64,000 nt of DNA from Calliopsis andreniformis (Eukaryota > Arthropoda > Insecta > Hymenoptera > Andrenidae). The notes below the pieces were generated by a model that did no database searches, was not told the DNA's origin, and was given only the letters and a program-made list of their open reading frames with translations. A program made the position numbers and the translations under genes. The stretch is from contig NC_135073.1 in NCBI RefSeq assembly GCF_051401765.1, forward strand, positions 2,232,001 to 2,296,000, in the 5' to 3' direction. Below are positions 37,203 through 49,133 of the stretch, one piece after another (within the stretch, counting starts at the first letter, position 1; the number at the start of each line of letters is the position of its first letter).

Positions 37203-37780
37203 CAGGGTGTTTCGGAACAGCACATTAAATATATTTTTGTAATATTGCATTGAATATGTAGTACGTTACGTACGATACGACTTTCATTAAATACGTTTTG
37301 TATACAATTTTTGGGATGAACAAAACAAATATTTTGCCCACTATTGCAAGTAACAGCATAATTTTAAGGGATGGTTCTAGACACCAAAATAAAACGAAAA
37401 TCAAGAATAACAATTTCTTCTTTGAGGCTTTATTTGTTACTTATAAGCGTCGATAAGTTTGGTGAAAATCGTCAGAAATGAGCAGTGGTTCGTAGGCAGC
37501 GTAGCCCTGACCTCTGGTACATGGAAAAAAAGAAGTTAGCTTTTCAGTGCTGATTGTGAGTAATCTCTCCCCTCCCTTGCGTCAAGGCTACACTGTCGTG
37601 TTGACAATCACTGCTCGAGGTCTTCGCGCGAGCTCATTTCTGGTGATTTCCACTAGATTTTTAGACACTTATAACTAACAATCGAAGCCTCAAATGCAAA
37701 ATTGTTATTCTTTATTTTCGTCTTATTTTGGTGTCTAGAATCGCCCTTTAAAGTTATGCCGTGCTGTTCCAAAACACCCT
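37203..37780. mobile_element. Foldback element, family B, interrupted by a 130-bp repeat
   Basis: The left end CAGGGTGTTTCGGAACAGCA and the right end (mirror of AGGGTGTTTTGGAACAGCAC) are inverted copies. The mirrored interior includes TCTAGACACCAAAATAAAAC paired with the right-arm GTCTTATTTTGGTGTCTAGA. The left arm is split by 37224-37353, a copy of the repeat at 40248. The right arm reads straight through this point, which shows the 130 bases are an insertion. Confidence 0.85.
37224..37353. repeat. 130-bp dispersed repeat, copy 1 (nested in a foldback element)
   Basis: Nearly identical to 40248-40379 over its whole length, including the palindromic GTAGTACGTTACGTACGATA and TTTTGTATACAATTTTTGGG. 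It splits the left arm of the family B element. Short AACAGCA strings on both sides could be a target duplication or chance. Confidence 0.85.
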
Positions 37781-38001
37781 AGTTGTATATCAAAACACTG
37801 ATGGAGTGAAAAACATTGAACAATTCTTTTTTAATCCATAAGATTTATTGTTCCTCCCCTTTATCCTTCTACAAAATAGACAAAACAATCACTAAGTTCA
37901 TTGTAGAAATTGAATATATATACATACACATTGCAAATGTGATATACTTTTATTTTCAATGAGCAAAATAGGTGCGTAGTATATGGTTACTTTTCTAACA
38001 G
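37781..38001. other. Short non-coding stretch before an orphan exon
   Basis: AT-rich DNA ending in a good acceptor, TTACTTTTCTAACAG, at 37987-38001. The frame of the following exon remains open a short way upstream, so the exact exon border is inferred from the acceptor. Confidence 0.4.
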
Positions 38002-38266
38002 GTTCGTTGCCGATTACGCGCTGGCGCAGGATGAGGTTTCGTTGTTTATACGCCATTGGGTGAGACTCTGTGTGCAGTTAACAGCAAACTACCCAGCTGG
38101 CAGTTTTGGAATGATGCATTGTTTCAAACAAGAAGCGAACATGTTAATGAAATGGGAATACTTAGTTCAATCTCGAATAAGCTCGAAAAAAATTCTGCAA
38201 CATAGTATCGTTTCGTACCATGAAATTAGTAAAAGTTTGCAAGCATCACATTATTTTAGATTATAA
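38002..38266 (+). CDS. Unrecognised terminal coding exon
   Basis: After the acceptor the frame reads FVADYALAQDEVSLFIRHW, then RLCVQLTANYPAGSFGMMH, CFKQEANMLMKWEYLVQ and a basic tail ending SHYFRL before TAA. It is about 88 residues with normal protein composition (W, C, M, Y present) and much richer in G and C than the flanks, so it looks like a real last exon. I cannot name the family. It could belong with the exon at 36415 across an intron filled by the family B and C foldback elements. Its first codon needs two bases from the previous exon. Confidence 0.45.
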
Positions 38267-38981
38267 TATAGATATCTTTTTATTGACAATGTAAGATCAC
38301 AGCATTTCCATTTCCACTGAGCTATTTTGTAATATACATATCTACATATTTTCTATATAAATTTTGTTTCTTTTGAAATTTTTGAATTTTCAATTTTGCA
38401 ATAATATAATAATCTATAAATTTATTGGGCATGTACAGATCTTAGATATCAAAGTATGTCTTCCTCGACTTAGGAACTCATTTTTGAGATAAATGATTAT
38501 TTAACTACTAACCCATTCAACTGCACCCATATATTTTGAACAGAAAAAATAATACTGGTCTTCTAAAATATATGCTAAGTAAAAACCGGTAAACCCTGCA
38601 TATACATGTTATAAAGCCACATTCAGACTAGTAAAATTACTTGAATTCAAGTAGTTTGAATTCAAACGATCACACTAAAGTAATAAAACTGACGTCGGAA
38701 AGGTGATGCCTGCTTATATATCAGCATATATTTTTTACATATTTCTTAAAATCTAGAGATTTTTTTATTAATCCACTTATTGTTTTTATTTATTTTGATT
38801 TGGTTATTTACATAAAACAAAATCTGCACTTTTGACAGTCTTGATGTTCACATGTTTGTCAATTTGCTTGAAATTTGCACTGTGTAGCGTAGTGTTAGAC
38901 ATTAACCAATATGTATTTCAAGGTTTTCAAAACAAGGAAAAGTTTAAATGATCTCAACTTTATTTAAATTTATTATTATTA

Positions 38982-39201
38982 TTAACACATTGCGTACGGG
39001 TGACGAGATATCTCATCTACAGCAAGCCGAACGTTGTGACCGGGTGACAAGATATCTCATTTTCATGTTTTTTCAACTCAGTACCAAATGCGAATTAAAA
39101 AAGTGCATATATGCATCGTATAAAGTGTTTCTGGAGCGCCCAAAAATGTGCGGGCCCTGGAAGCGCGTTTAGCAAGCAGAGTGCCGTATGCAATATGTTA
39201 A
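38982..39201. mobile_element. 220-bp TTAA-flanked MITE
   Basis: It begins TTAACACATTGCGTACGG and ends CCGTATGCAATATGTTAA, inverted copies with two mismatches in 18 and TTAA on both outer edges. The interior has GTGACGAGATATCTCAT and GGTGACAAGATATCTCAT as a direct repeat. It is GC-richer than its surroundings. It is a probable piggyBac-type non-autonomous element. A lone matching end, GCAATGTGTTAA, occurs at 25093-25104. Confidence 0.8.
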
Positions 39202-39362
39202 CATAAATTTAAATTTAAATTTAAATTTGAAAGGATAGTTCAAGTTAAGTAAACTGATATGTTTACTTTAATCAGATTATCTCCAATTATTTGCATTTAA
39301 GCCGCTTAAATTCAAATAACTTGATAAATTGGAACGAACCTATACATAAACATACAATATGC

Positions 39363-39533
39363 CACAGTCGATTCTAGTACTAGTCATGCTGAACAAAAAA
39401 CAATGAGAGTCCGATTTTGCGCTGGATAGACAGAGACTCACAATGATGCATATTCTTACTATCAAGTATAAAATCGGACCATTGCAGTGTTGCTGTTTTT
39501 TGTTCAGCATTACTAATACTAGAGTCGGCGGTG
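39363..39533. mobile_element. 171-bp inverted-repeat element
   Basis: The left arm has TCTAGTACTAGTCATGCTGA and the right arm its inverted copy, with about three mismatches over 30 bases (both ending in ...GAACAAAAAACA orientation-wise). Pairing resumes inward at AGTCCGATTTT. There is no coding capacity. Confidence 0.75.
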
Positions 39534-40247
39534 AATATGTTAATGCTTCGCCATGCTGTCAAAATAAACTATAAATTTAATATTTATTCAAGAAAAATTG
39601 CAACATTTATAGTCATATACGTATGTGTACATGTATAACTTGTAACTTGTAACTATATTTATTAGTCTGTAAACTTTTTTTATGTTAAGTCGGATACATT
39701 TTCTGAACCTAATTATCTTTAACGCTTTCAAAGAACGAGAACTACAATTAGAAATTAATAATAGCATCTTTTTTTTAAATATATTTAATTTAAATTAATT
39801 ACAGTAGTACTACAATAGTAGTAGTTTTTATCATTCGTGCATGTGCTTTGCGAAATTATAGAATTGAATATGAATTGAGAATTTTGCTTTCATGTAATTA
39901 AAGTTAAGTTAGTCTAAAACATAAAACGTGAAGAAAAAGATAGGATGTAAAATAAGTGTAAACAGAATGTAAATAGAATAACAAGAAAAGATGACGTGAA
40001 TATACAACAAATAAAAAGTAAAAAACATATGAAGATACGATAATCGCTATTGAAAGTATGATTAAATAGTATGTAATCAAGGATCACAGAGTAGCTGATC
40101 AGAATATAAAAGTGAAAGAGGAGTATTTAACCTTCTTCGTAGCATCTTCGGTATGTAACATTTTGTTATTTTTGTTTAATAGTTTTTCATATAGTAAAAC
40201 ATTGATTATATTGTATTAAGGAGATACGTGTTTTTATAATTTATATA

Positions 40248-40379
40248 ATTAAATATATTTTTGTAATATTGTATTGAATACGTAGTACGTTACGTACGAT
40301 ACGACTTTCACTAAATACGTTTTGTATACAATTTTTGGGATGAGCAAAACATACATATTTTGTTCAATATTACAAGTAA
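40248..40379. repeat. 130-bp dispersed repeat, copy 2
   Basis: Same sequence as 37224-37353 with roughly a dozen differences. Here it stands alone about 60 bases before the 3' end of the ionotropic receptor gene. It may lie in that gene's 3' UTR. Confidence 0.85.
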
Positions 40380-40440
40380 GTAAATGTAAAAATTTGTTGT
40401 AAATATTATAATATTATAGTTTCTTAATAATTTAATGTAT

Positions 40441-43145
40441 TTATTTATTTATTTGTATTTTACAATCATTGGAAATATTATAAAATATATCCAAATGATA
40501 TTTGTCAAAGTTTGGATTTTTTACAACAATGTATTTCCAATGTAAAATTTCACCTATCAGTAGTATGAAAGCTAATACATATCCAACAATAATAGCAATA
40601 AAAGCACCTTGTAGTTTGTAAAGGTTTACAGATGCCTTTTCAGATTCTGTTTCTTGGTTTTCTATAATTTTTGACCATTCCATGACATCGCTTAACCATT
40701 TTTCAATTAATCCAATTTCTATTATACGTCTTACCTAAAAGAATTTATTAGATAAATATGATTGTTAAATAATTGTAGCTTAATATACAAAGAATATAAA
40801 AGATACCAAAGTATCAACATGTGGTTTCAGTGGTGAATTCTTTTCCATTCCCACAGCTATTGGCATATTTATAACACATTCTTTCATAATATGCAAATTA
40901 TGTTTCAACAGCATATTCTGTGCCGTTTTATTTTTCTTTTGTTCTTTCTCAAGGAGCTGCCTTTTTACACAGGCATATTGAAGTAAATAAGAATTATCGT
41001 AATAACAGAAAGATCCATTCGCTACCTTCTCAATAGCCTCATCTTCATCCACAATTAACTGAAATTTATTACCAATTTCTTGACTAGTTACATCTGATGA
41101 CGCAAGGAAGAAATCTTTGCTTTTCTTATCCCATCCTCCAACTACTATAGAACTTTTAGCTAATTGTGTCAATGCATCAATAGTAACTCTATAATTGAAT
41201 CACAACTTACATAAAAGGATTCATTTATTATTGAACAACTATGGAACTTTGCTTTTTACCTGGCTACTGGGTTTGCCAAAGTAGCAGTCATACTAGCTCG
41301 ATAAACAACTGCGACTAAAATACTGTAAATCCACCACCATCCAATAAATACTCTTACAGCCCAAGGGTTAGGTAAACTGGGTAATGAAACCTGAAGCAAC
41401 ATGCTGTACGTATATAATATACTGTTTTGAACTCCTGTAAACAAGTATAATCCCTTTGTTTCTATTTTCATAGATGTAGTCAAAATGCGCATTTTATTTT
41501 TGTATAAGCTTATATGTTGTTTATAAAATAGAGATAAGAAATAAAATGCAATACTTCCTAATATCATTGTAAACAACAGTGCAATCCAAGTGTATAGCCT
41601 GAAAATTCTAATATAAATATTTTCTTTTCACATCATTTATATATGTATATACATATCTTTTTACTTGTACATACTTAAATGGTAGTATTAAAAGCTTCCA
41701 TGAATTTATAGTTAAAGATTCTGGTGTTAGAAAAGTGAGACATTCTGTATTATATGGAATAGTTAAATCAAAGTAGTTCAAGTGCTCTAATGTATAATGT
41801 AAATCGCCTAAGTAAAATGCAGCTTTCCCTTGCATAGCTTCCCTTATAAGACCTGTATAAGTTTCATTGTCTTGTTCGTTACCCCATTTCTCAGTAACTA
41901 TGTTATGTGGCATATAATAATTTGGTTCAAAATTCATTGCTTTTGATATGATCTCTATTAACTGAAAAATTTTATTAATAAAATTAAGAAATAATATGTA
42001 CTTCAAATTCTAATAATGAAATATAATACATACTTCAAATTCTATGCCTAAGGCTCTAATATTGTTAGTTGGTCGTTTGTTGTAGTAAGCTCTTGATTTC
42101 TCTGTCACAGCTGGGATGTGTTCAAAAACAGCAATTCTGAAATTTATATAGAAATTCTCTTAATCTCTTAATTAAAACTAACTGTAAAACTGATGAAATA
42201 GTTTTATTTATCAATCTTATTTTCTATAATCACCGTAAATGTTTTTTATGTAGATCTACAGTTTTATCTGTAAAGTAATTCATATTATAGCGTAATTTCC
42301 CTTTGTACCAAGAATTTATGTATTTAGTTGCAGTAATTGATTTTCTTTGAGCAGGAAAGTAAACAGTATTTAAATCAATTTTTTCTTTGAATATCTTTTC
42401 ACCAGAACGATGTTTGTGAGCATCATATTGACGTATAAAAACCACATTAATTATTCTATTCCAAAGGTAATACAAATTTGATTCAAGCAAACGATGATCA
42501 TATAGAAGTAAAAATAATCCACGAGTGTCAATTAGACGTTCTCTGAAATAAAAAAAGAATTCATTCTTGATACAAATTTTAATTTCAAAAATATGTGAAA
42601 AACCATGCTTTTTTTATATAGATTTTACAGATCAAAGTTTAATGATTCACTACAAAGAATTGCGTGTTTTATTTCTAGTATATCAGTTCTTGAATAAACA
42701 TTACCATCATTTATTTACCTTTCCGTATATTGTAAAAATTCAGCAGTCAGAAATCCGTTGGCTATCAGTATAACATATGCACCGCAACCAACCATCTTAC
42801 TGTCAGCTAAAATTGTTTTAGTTCGTTCGCCGGGTTCGGAAAATTGCTCGTTATCGGAAAGTACGATCTATAATAATAAACACGCGCGTATCAAAATGTT
42901 TGTATAGAATTAACTTTTTTATATCTTACCTCGTACTTCGATGAAGTCGAAGAACTTTGAATTCGCGCTCCATCCGTAAATTCCGAATAGATAGTGTCAG
43001 TAACGAAAACAATGCATTTAGTTCTTTCCATAATCTCTTCTGTGACACTTTCAATAATGGATTTTAAATTTTGGTCGCTTTGTTCGCACTGATAATCTCT
43101 ATAAAATCCTCTATTTAATTGGACAAATAAGTATGTTTGTATCAT
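40441..43145 (-). CDS. Ionotropic receptor (variant ionotropic glutamate receptor family), 8 exons, one base short
   Basis: An arthropod chemo/thermo/hygrosensory ion channel of dendritic membranes. Exons in transcript order: 42930-43145, 42719-42866, 42234-42542, 42034-42136, 41675-41961, 41260-41598, 40807-41188, 40441-40734; about 692 residues. Ligand-binding lobe 1 ends near LPFK. Membrane segment 1 is WIALLFTMILGSIAFYFLSL; the segment WWWIYSILVAVVYRASMTATLANP holds the SMTATLA equivalent of the glutamate-receptor SYTANLA gate. The last span is GAFIAIIVGYVLAFILLIGE. Lobe 2 follows VTIDALTQLAKSSIVVGGWD. The style of the gate and lobe 2 suggests the IR21a or a related conserved lineage, but I cannot settle this. 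Exon 42719-42866 has stops in all frames unless one A is added near 42840. The start at 43145 is the first in-frame ATG; an upstream signal-peptide exon may be missing. Confidence 0.85.
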
Positions 43146-43912
43146 ATAATTATGAATAATTATAAATAACTATTTCATCTGATTGAACTTTTATAGAGCT
43201 TTAAAAATCCAAGATATTTGTAGGAAATGGATCTCGGATTTTGAAAGATTTAGAGAAATTAACTGTAAGAAATACAACAAAATATATTAAGACTTTTTTG
43301 CTCTATTGTTGCTTTTTAATGTATTTGTAAAATTACAGAATTCTGTGATTGTTAGTATAGCATATAAGTAAATTAAGTTTATTTTGTGTTCCATTTGAGT
43401 TTCCCTTCTATCCTTTAAAATATTGTTTATTGTTTACACCCTGTACACATTACTCTACCGAGTATTGTCTCCAACGGAAATTTCTTGGATACCTTTAGTC
43501 AAGATCATTACTATTTTCAACACTTTATTTGTAGTTTGTCGCGGCAAGACAGAAGTCTTCATTGTTTTTGTGTCTAGAATCTATCCTCCAAAAGTATTCC
43601 ACATTTGTGTTATTTTTGCGCGTTCTAGGCCAGCATTTTATGTAAAACCAAAATAGTGTATAACTAAAAACTAAGTGCTTTTGAATATATCTGCATATGA
43701 ACTCTTTTCATTATTTTAGTGTCTAGAATCTAACTTCCAAAAATGTCCTACATATTTGGAACACTCTATATTATTGGAAAGATTTCATCAAAATGAATTA
43801 ATTGATATGATTTTTAAAACTACGACATGAAGAAAATTGAAATCATACAATAGATGCGTTTATGTGAAAAGATGTTATCACGATCAATTGTTATGTGTTT
43901 CTTTAATATATG

Positions 43913-44310
43913 CAGGGTGTTCGACAACGGATGTCAGAAGTTTAAAGAAGTGATTTTACATGACAAAGTAGGACGAAAATAAGAAATATTAAAATTGCAT
44001 ACAAGGTTTCGTTTCAGAATTATTAATTGTTGAGAAAACTAAAATTCGAGTGAAATACGTCTGATGTGGGACTTATACCACTACCGAGGTGAGGTCAGTA
44101 GGCACTAGACACTGATCAGGTCAGACACAGTGAAATCAGTAGAATAGGTCCCAAGTCGCACATTTCACGCAAAGTTTAAACATTTTTCTAACGATAAATA
44201 ACTCTAAAACGAGACCTCCAACGCATTTTTATCATTCTTAATTTTTGTCTTATTCTAGTGTATAAAATTGTCCCATAAAATTTCTGGCGCCTGTAGTCAA
44301 AGACCCCGTA
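43913..44310. mobile_element. Foldback element, family A copy
   Basis: It begins CAGGGTGTTCGACAACGGAT and ends with its mirror, TGTAGTCAAAGACCCCGTA. Left-arm GGACGAAAATAAGAAATATT pairs with right-arm ATCATTCTTAATTTTTGTCT, and CAGAATTATTAATTGTTGAG pairs with ATAACTCTAAAAC. The centre carries GGTCAGACACAGTGAAATCA. It is non-coding, about 400 bp. Confidence 0.85.
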
Positions 44311-45694
44311 CACCATTTGTTGCATAGCCAAATACGATTTCAAGATGGATAACTTATAAAAATAAGTTATATATTCTATAGAAAAGAAGATAGAAAAGTA
44401 GAAATATTGCAAGAATAGTAAATAAAAATGATTTTAGTATTCAATTAATGTGTAAATCAGATATTAATGCAAAGAAAATACTTACAAAGGATAAGAAGGG
44501 AATATGTAGGTATATATTTTGACAAAAACTACAATTTCTGGAAAAATGTTATTTTTACGGAGTTAAAGTAAAATAAATTTACTTAAGTAGTTTAATTGAT
44601 AAAATCATGCTTTGGCGAAAAACAGATGAAAAGCAGCGAATAAAAAATTTGCATTTTATTGTTAAACATGAAGATTCTTATTACGATTGATTGTACGTTA
44701 ATATGAATTAATTGCGGATCTTTATGTACATATGAGTAAGTTCAAGGCACAAGGAAGTATTGAATTCGTATGATATGTGAAAATGTGCAAAATATCGAAT
44801 GTTAAATATACTGTATAATATTTCGAGAATAAAGCAAGCCTTTAAATTGTGTTTGTGAAAGTAGAAATTTGTATCCGTAGTTTAATTATAAATAATAAAG
44901 AGTATACTACCAAATATTAAACTTAGTTTTGTACATGTAAAAAAATTTTATATAATAATTTGAATAATTTCCAAACATGAGTATGAGTACTCTATAGTGT
45001 AAAGAAAATTGTTTTTTTTCTTTTTTTTTCAAGGTTACTTTTTTGAAGATCTGAGATCGTCGATATTCTATTAGATATAGGTAGAATTATTTTAATGTGA
45101 CGTTTTGTACACTAGTAACTTATTTTTTTAGTACGATTAGTCCATCTAAGTATTTTAAGAATATCGTATGTGAATAATAAACAATTATGATCCTATGACG
45201 TAAACATGATTTGTTAATTTACTTATTTGAGATTATGTTAATTGATATTAAATATTAGTAATACCTTTTACCGACCACAAGAATTATTTTAAGGAACATA
45301 ATGATCAGCTTCATTGTTTAGACTGGAAGGTAACATACTGTCAAAGCAAGATACTAGTTTTATATCGATTTATTAACCTTTGTATCAATCAAGGAAATTG
45401 AATATTCAACATCTAATTTGCCAGAAAGTCAAGTTCGATAAATAATGTAATCGATAATGGAAATGCAAGTTAACGAGCTCATCAGTGTCAACTTTGCGAA
45501 GGTCAGGTGGTGCTTATTGTTATTTCAGATTGCAAAACAGTTTTCTTGTATATCATATCTTGTTACTATGTACTTATAAATATTATTCTTTGGTTATCAC
45601 TAACACCAATGTTAGAATATATTATACGATACTATGCTTCAATTTTTTAATTTAAAAAAACGCGCATAAAAGTATAACATTATCATACAGTATA

Positions 45695-46172
45695 CAGGGT
45701 GTTTCTAAACAGCATGGTATAACCTTAAAGGGTAATTCTAGACATCAAAATAAGACGAAAATCAAGAATAACGATTTTCCGTTTGAGACTTCGTTTGTTA
45801 GTTATAAGTGTCTAAAAAACTGGTGGAAATTGCCAGAAATTAGGCCGAGCGGATGTCTCGAGCAGTCACTGTCCGTATGGTAGTGTAGCCCTGAGTGTTT
45901 TTGACATGAATAGATTAACATCTTTTTATAGAAAATGGTTGGATGTATTGAGTAATATATTAGACAATAATGATTCCATTTCAACATTAACCTTCATCAG
46001 AACATTGATGAATCATTGATCGTCTCAGAACATTGGAGACCTTCATGGCTAACACTGTTAAAAATAAATACTCATTATAGAATATACTCAGCTTGAATCT
46101 GGAACATTTTTTAATATTATCAAAAACAAGTGAGATATTTCAGGCGATAAAGTTAGGCGAGCCACCCTGTAT
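45695..46172. mobile_element. Foldback element, family B copy, right arm disrupted
   Basis: The left half (45695-45893) matches the copy at 37203, including CAGGGTGTTTCTAAACAGCA, TAAGACGAAAATCAAGAATA and the central GTAGTGTAGCCCTGA. The right half is not recognisable, although CCACCCTGTATG at 46162-46172 could be the far terminus. Confidence 0.65.
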
Positions 46173-46334
46173 GTTTATAAGAACTTTTTTACTCGTTTCA
46201 CTGTACTGAATTCATTCCTGGAATTATGCCAGTATATTTTGGAATACCTTGTATAGATTACGGCTTCAGTGACCTTAATGTATATTGTCAAAGTCAACAT
46301 TCTGAGTATTTCTAAGCAACTTTCTTCTAAGCAT

Positions 46335-46720
46335 ACAAGGTGTCCAACAATAGGTGTTAAAAATTTTAAGGAGTGATTCTATATGACAGAATAGGACGAA
46401 AATTAATAATAATGAAATTGTGTTTGGGGCTTCGTTTCATAGTTATTAATTGTTGCAAACACGTCTAACATGCGTGTGAAGTGTGTCTAACTTGGAACTT
46501 ACTCTACTGGCAGCGTGCATTAACCAAATCAGACACAGTGAGGTCAGTAGAATAAATCCCAAATCAGACACATTTCATGCGTATTTTAGGCATTTTCTCA
46601 ACAATTAATAACTTGAAAATGAAGCCTAAAACGAAATTTCACTTATCTCCATTTTTGTCTCATTTTAGCTTATGGAATCATCCCTCAAAATGTCTAATAT
46701 CTATCGTCGGACATCTTGTA
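46335..46720. mobile_element. Foldback element, family A copy
   Basis: It starts ACAAGGTGTCCAACAATAGG and ends with the mirror ATCGTCGGACATCTTGT. The full set of family blocks is present, including AATAGGACGAAAATTAATAA and the central AGACACAGTGAGGTCAGTAG. It is one of the best-preserved copies and about 390 bp long. Confidence 0.85.
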
Positions 46721-48489
46721 TAACCACAACTGGGACTTAGTTTTAGAGATTTCTGAACAAAACTTTCTAAAGTTTGAAATAAGTATGGGAATAAGTTTGA
46801 CTTAAATTTAGATTAGGTTTGGGTTAAGTATAAATAAAAATTTAATATATCAAGTATAAATTAATTTAATGCGGGTGATATTGATTTGGATACAAAATCA
46901 TAAAGCATGTCTTGCGAGAAACTAGAACTAATATCCTACGTTTCGGATTTCGCAATTTATCAAAAAATACTTTGCAGAATAGGTTCTACATACGTACAGT
47001 GAAAAAAAGTTAATGTGGACATATGTCTAGAAACACTTAAGGGAAGTTGCGGTTTGGGAGGCTACAAAAAAGGTCATTTCTAGGTTTTTTTTTAATAACA
47101 AACTAAAGAAGATGACAATCTGTGGTTTTCGGCATTTTATTGCATATTTTCTGAGCGTATAAAATATTTTATATTTTTCTATTTTATGCAAGTATTAAGG
47201 GCTTCCATGCCGCGTTTTATAATAGTTCTCGAGAAATTCTTTCTGAACAGTGGGACGCATTTCGATTATAAATCTGACCTCAAAAAGTCGAATATATTCT
47301 TAAACCACATGAAACTTTTGAAGCAGTACATCTATGAAAAAAATGACACTTTTTCATTTTCTGACAATGTCACGTTCCGAAACACCGGAATTGTTAGAAA
47401 CAATTTATCAAGGTTGTAAGGTCTGATTGTGTTTCATTATTTGCCCGTTTAATCAACAACTTAATATCTTCGTATTTGTGATTACAAAAAATGTGACTCT
47501 TTTAGAGTCAATTCAACAAATCTTTGTATTTCTCTTTACACGTATACACTACCGTGCACACGTATCTAGACACTTTCACATTAGTGCAATATATAAAATA
47601 CATCAAGTGAAATTCTGTGATCTAGTTTTGGGTACAAACCTCATCTCAGTCGATTATGTAAGGTTTACAAATACTGGTGAGTGTAACATTCGATAACAGT
47701 TAGTATAAATAAAAAAGTGTAAGTATTTCATGAATTTCCAATAACGTAAGTGTTCAAATACTTATGCACAGTAGTACAATATTTATTTGCTAAATGCTCG
47801 CAGCTTGGGGTCAGTTACGGATAGATAGCTGCGACAGACACGAAACTTGAGTCTCGTTCAGTTTCTTTGTGGACCTAGAGAAGGACAGCGAGTGAAAGAT
47901 GAAGAATCCAATTGGGCTCCCTGCAGTAGTGAGGATAACGCCGAGCATATGTACGAAGAATTCGAGCATTTAGCGAATGTATACTGTATTGCATAAAAAA
48001 GAGGATGATGTTTTTTCTTTATTGGTTGTGTAAACGATTGTGGGAGACCTTTGATGTAGATTTTGGGTTCGAAGTGGGAATCAATGGTGGGATGGTTAGG
48101 CTATTTGTAACTAACAGAATACTCTGATTTATGTGTAAAAGTTAGCCTTCGTTGAGGGTAGTTGCAAGTGATTGATCAGCAAGAGCGCAGAGTCGAAGAG
48201 TATTAAAGACATTTTTCGAGATGAAGAAGTTCCATTTCGAACTGAGAATGCTACGTTATTTTCTAAACAGCGAAAAAAATGCTTCGACACGTTTGAGGTA
48301 ACATGGCCCTTGATTCAGTTCGCGAAGACTGAACAGATACCTTAAAATGAAACATCATTTTTTTAAACTTGGAAAAATTCATGATATCATAAGTTCACTG
48401 CCTGCGAACAAGTGTATTCTTTAATTTAAAAAAAGAGTCATTTAAATTGATTAATAGGTTTGTGACATATTTTTCTCGCCACTAACAGT

Positions 48490-48615
48490 GATGTTTGAAG
48501 AAAAACATGTTTAAAATTGGCCGCTGATATACGGCAACTGCCACTTAAAAGCCTATAACTTTGCTAATTTTTCGAATTTTGAAATTTCGTTTAAACGGCA
48601 TGTTCTTCAAACATC
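48490..48615. repeat. 126-bp inverted repeat
   Basis: GATGTTTGAAGAAAAACATG at the left pairs with CATGTTCTTCAAACATC at the right. It occurs within otherwise featureless AT-rich DNA and has no terminal signature in common with the other elements. Confidence 0.6.
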
Positions 48616-49133
48616 AAAGAAGTAAAAACCTTAACAAAAAATAGAATTTTTGTAAGCTCTAGATCGAGTTCATCCTTAATTTTATAGTTATACGGTAAAA
48701 GAAAATGACCAAACACGGACTCCTTTCTTTATGTCGGACCCCTGATTTATTTCATGAAATATGTGTTGCGCGTTGCAATCAAATAATGAACTGCATAACT
48801 ATTTCAAAATAGTATCATAAAACTATGAAATCACGGTGTATTCATTTTTTATTCAGTATTGATGATTGATGCGTTCATAGACGCGATGATTTCTGTTTTT
48901 ACGATTCATGAAATTATTTCACTGTGCCTGCTCTTCAACATAATTTTATTTCTAAATTATTAAGTTTTAGTTTCTCATTTCTAATTTGTACAAATAGAAG
49001 TAAAAATCTATGTACATGATTCTTTAACTGTTTCTGAAAGTTTAGAATAAACAACGATATGTTTACATAACAATTCTTTTTTCCTAAAAATCAGATTTGT
49101 ATATATTCTTAAGTGACTAGCAAAGGATCTATT

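Larger units (their letters stand above)
38267..40440. other. Intergenic region upstream of the ionotropic receptor 3' end
   Basis: AT-rich. It contains a TTAA-flanked MITE (38982-39201), an inverted repeat (39363-39533) and the second copy of the 130-bp repeat (40248-40379). There are also faint inverted similarities between 38636-38670 and 39290-39335 (TTACTTGAATTCAAGTAGTT against a mirrored copy), perhaps an older element surrounding the MITE. No gene is supported. Confidence 0.6.

Noticed and set aside
44188..44412. 74-codon open frame on -
   Set aside because: Lies across the right arm of a foldback element; not a gene.
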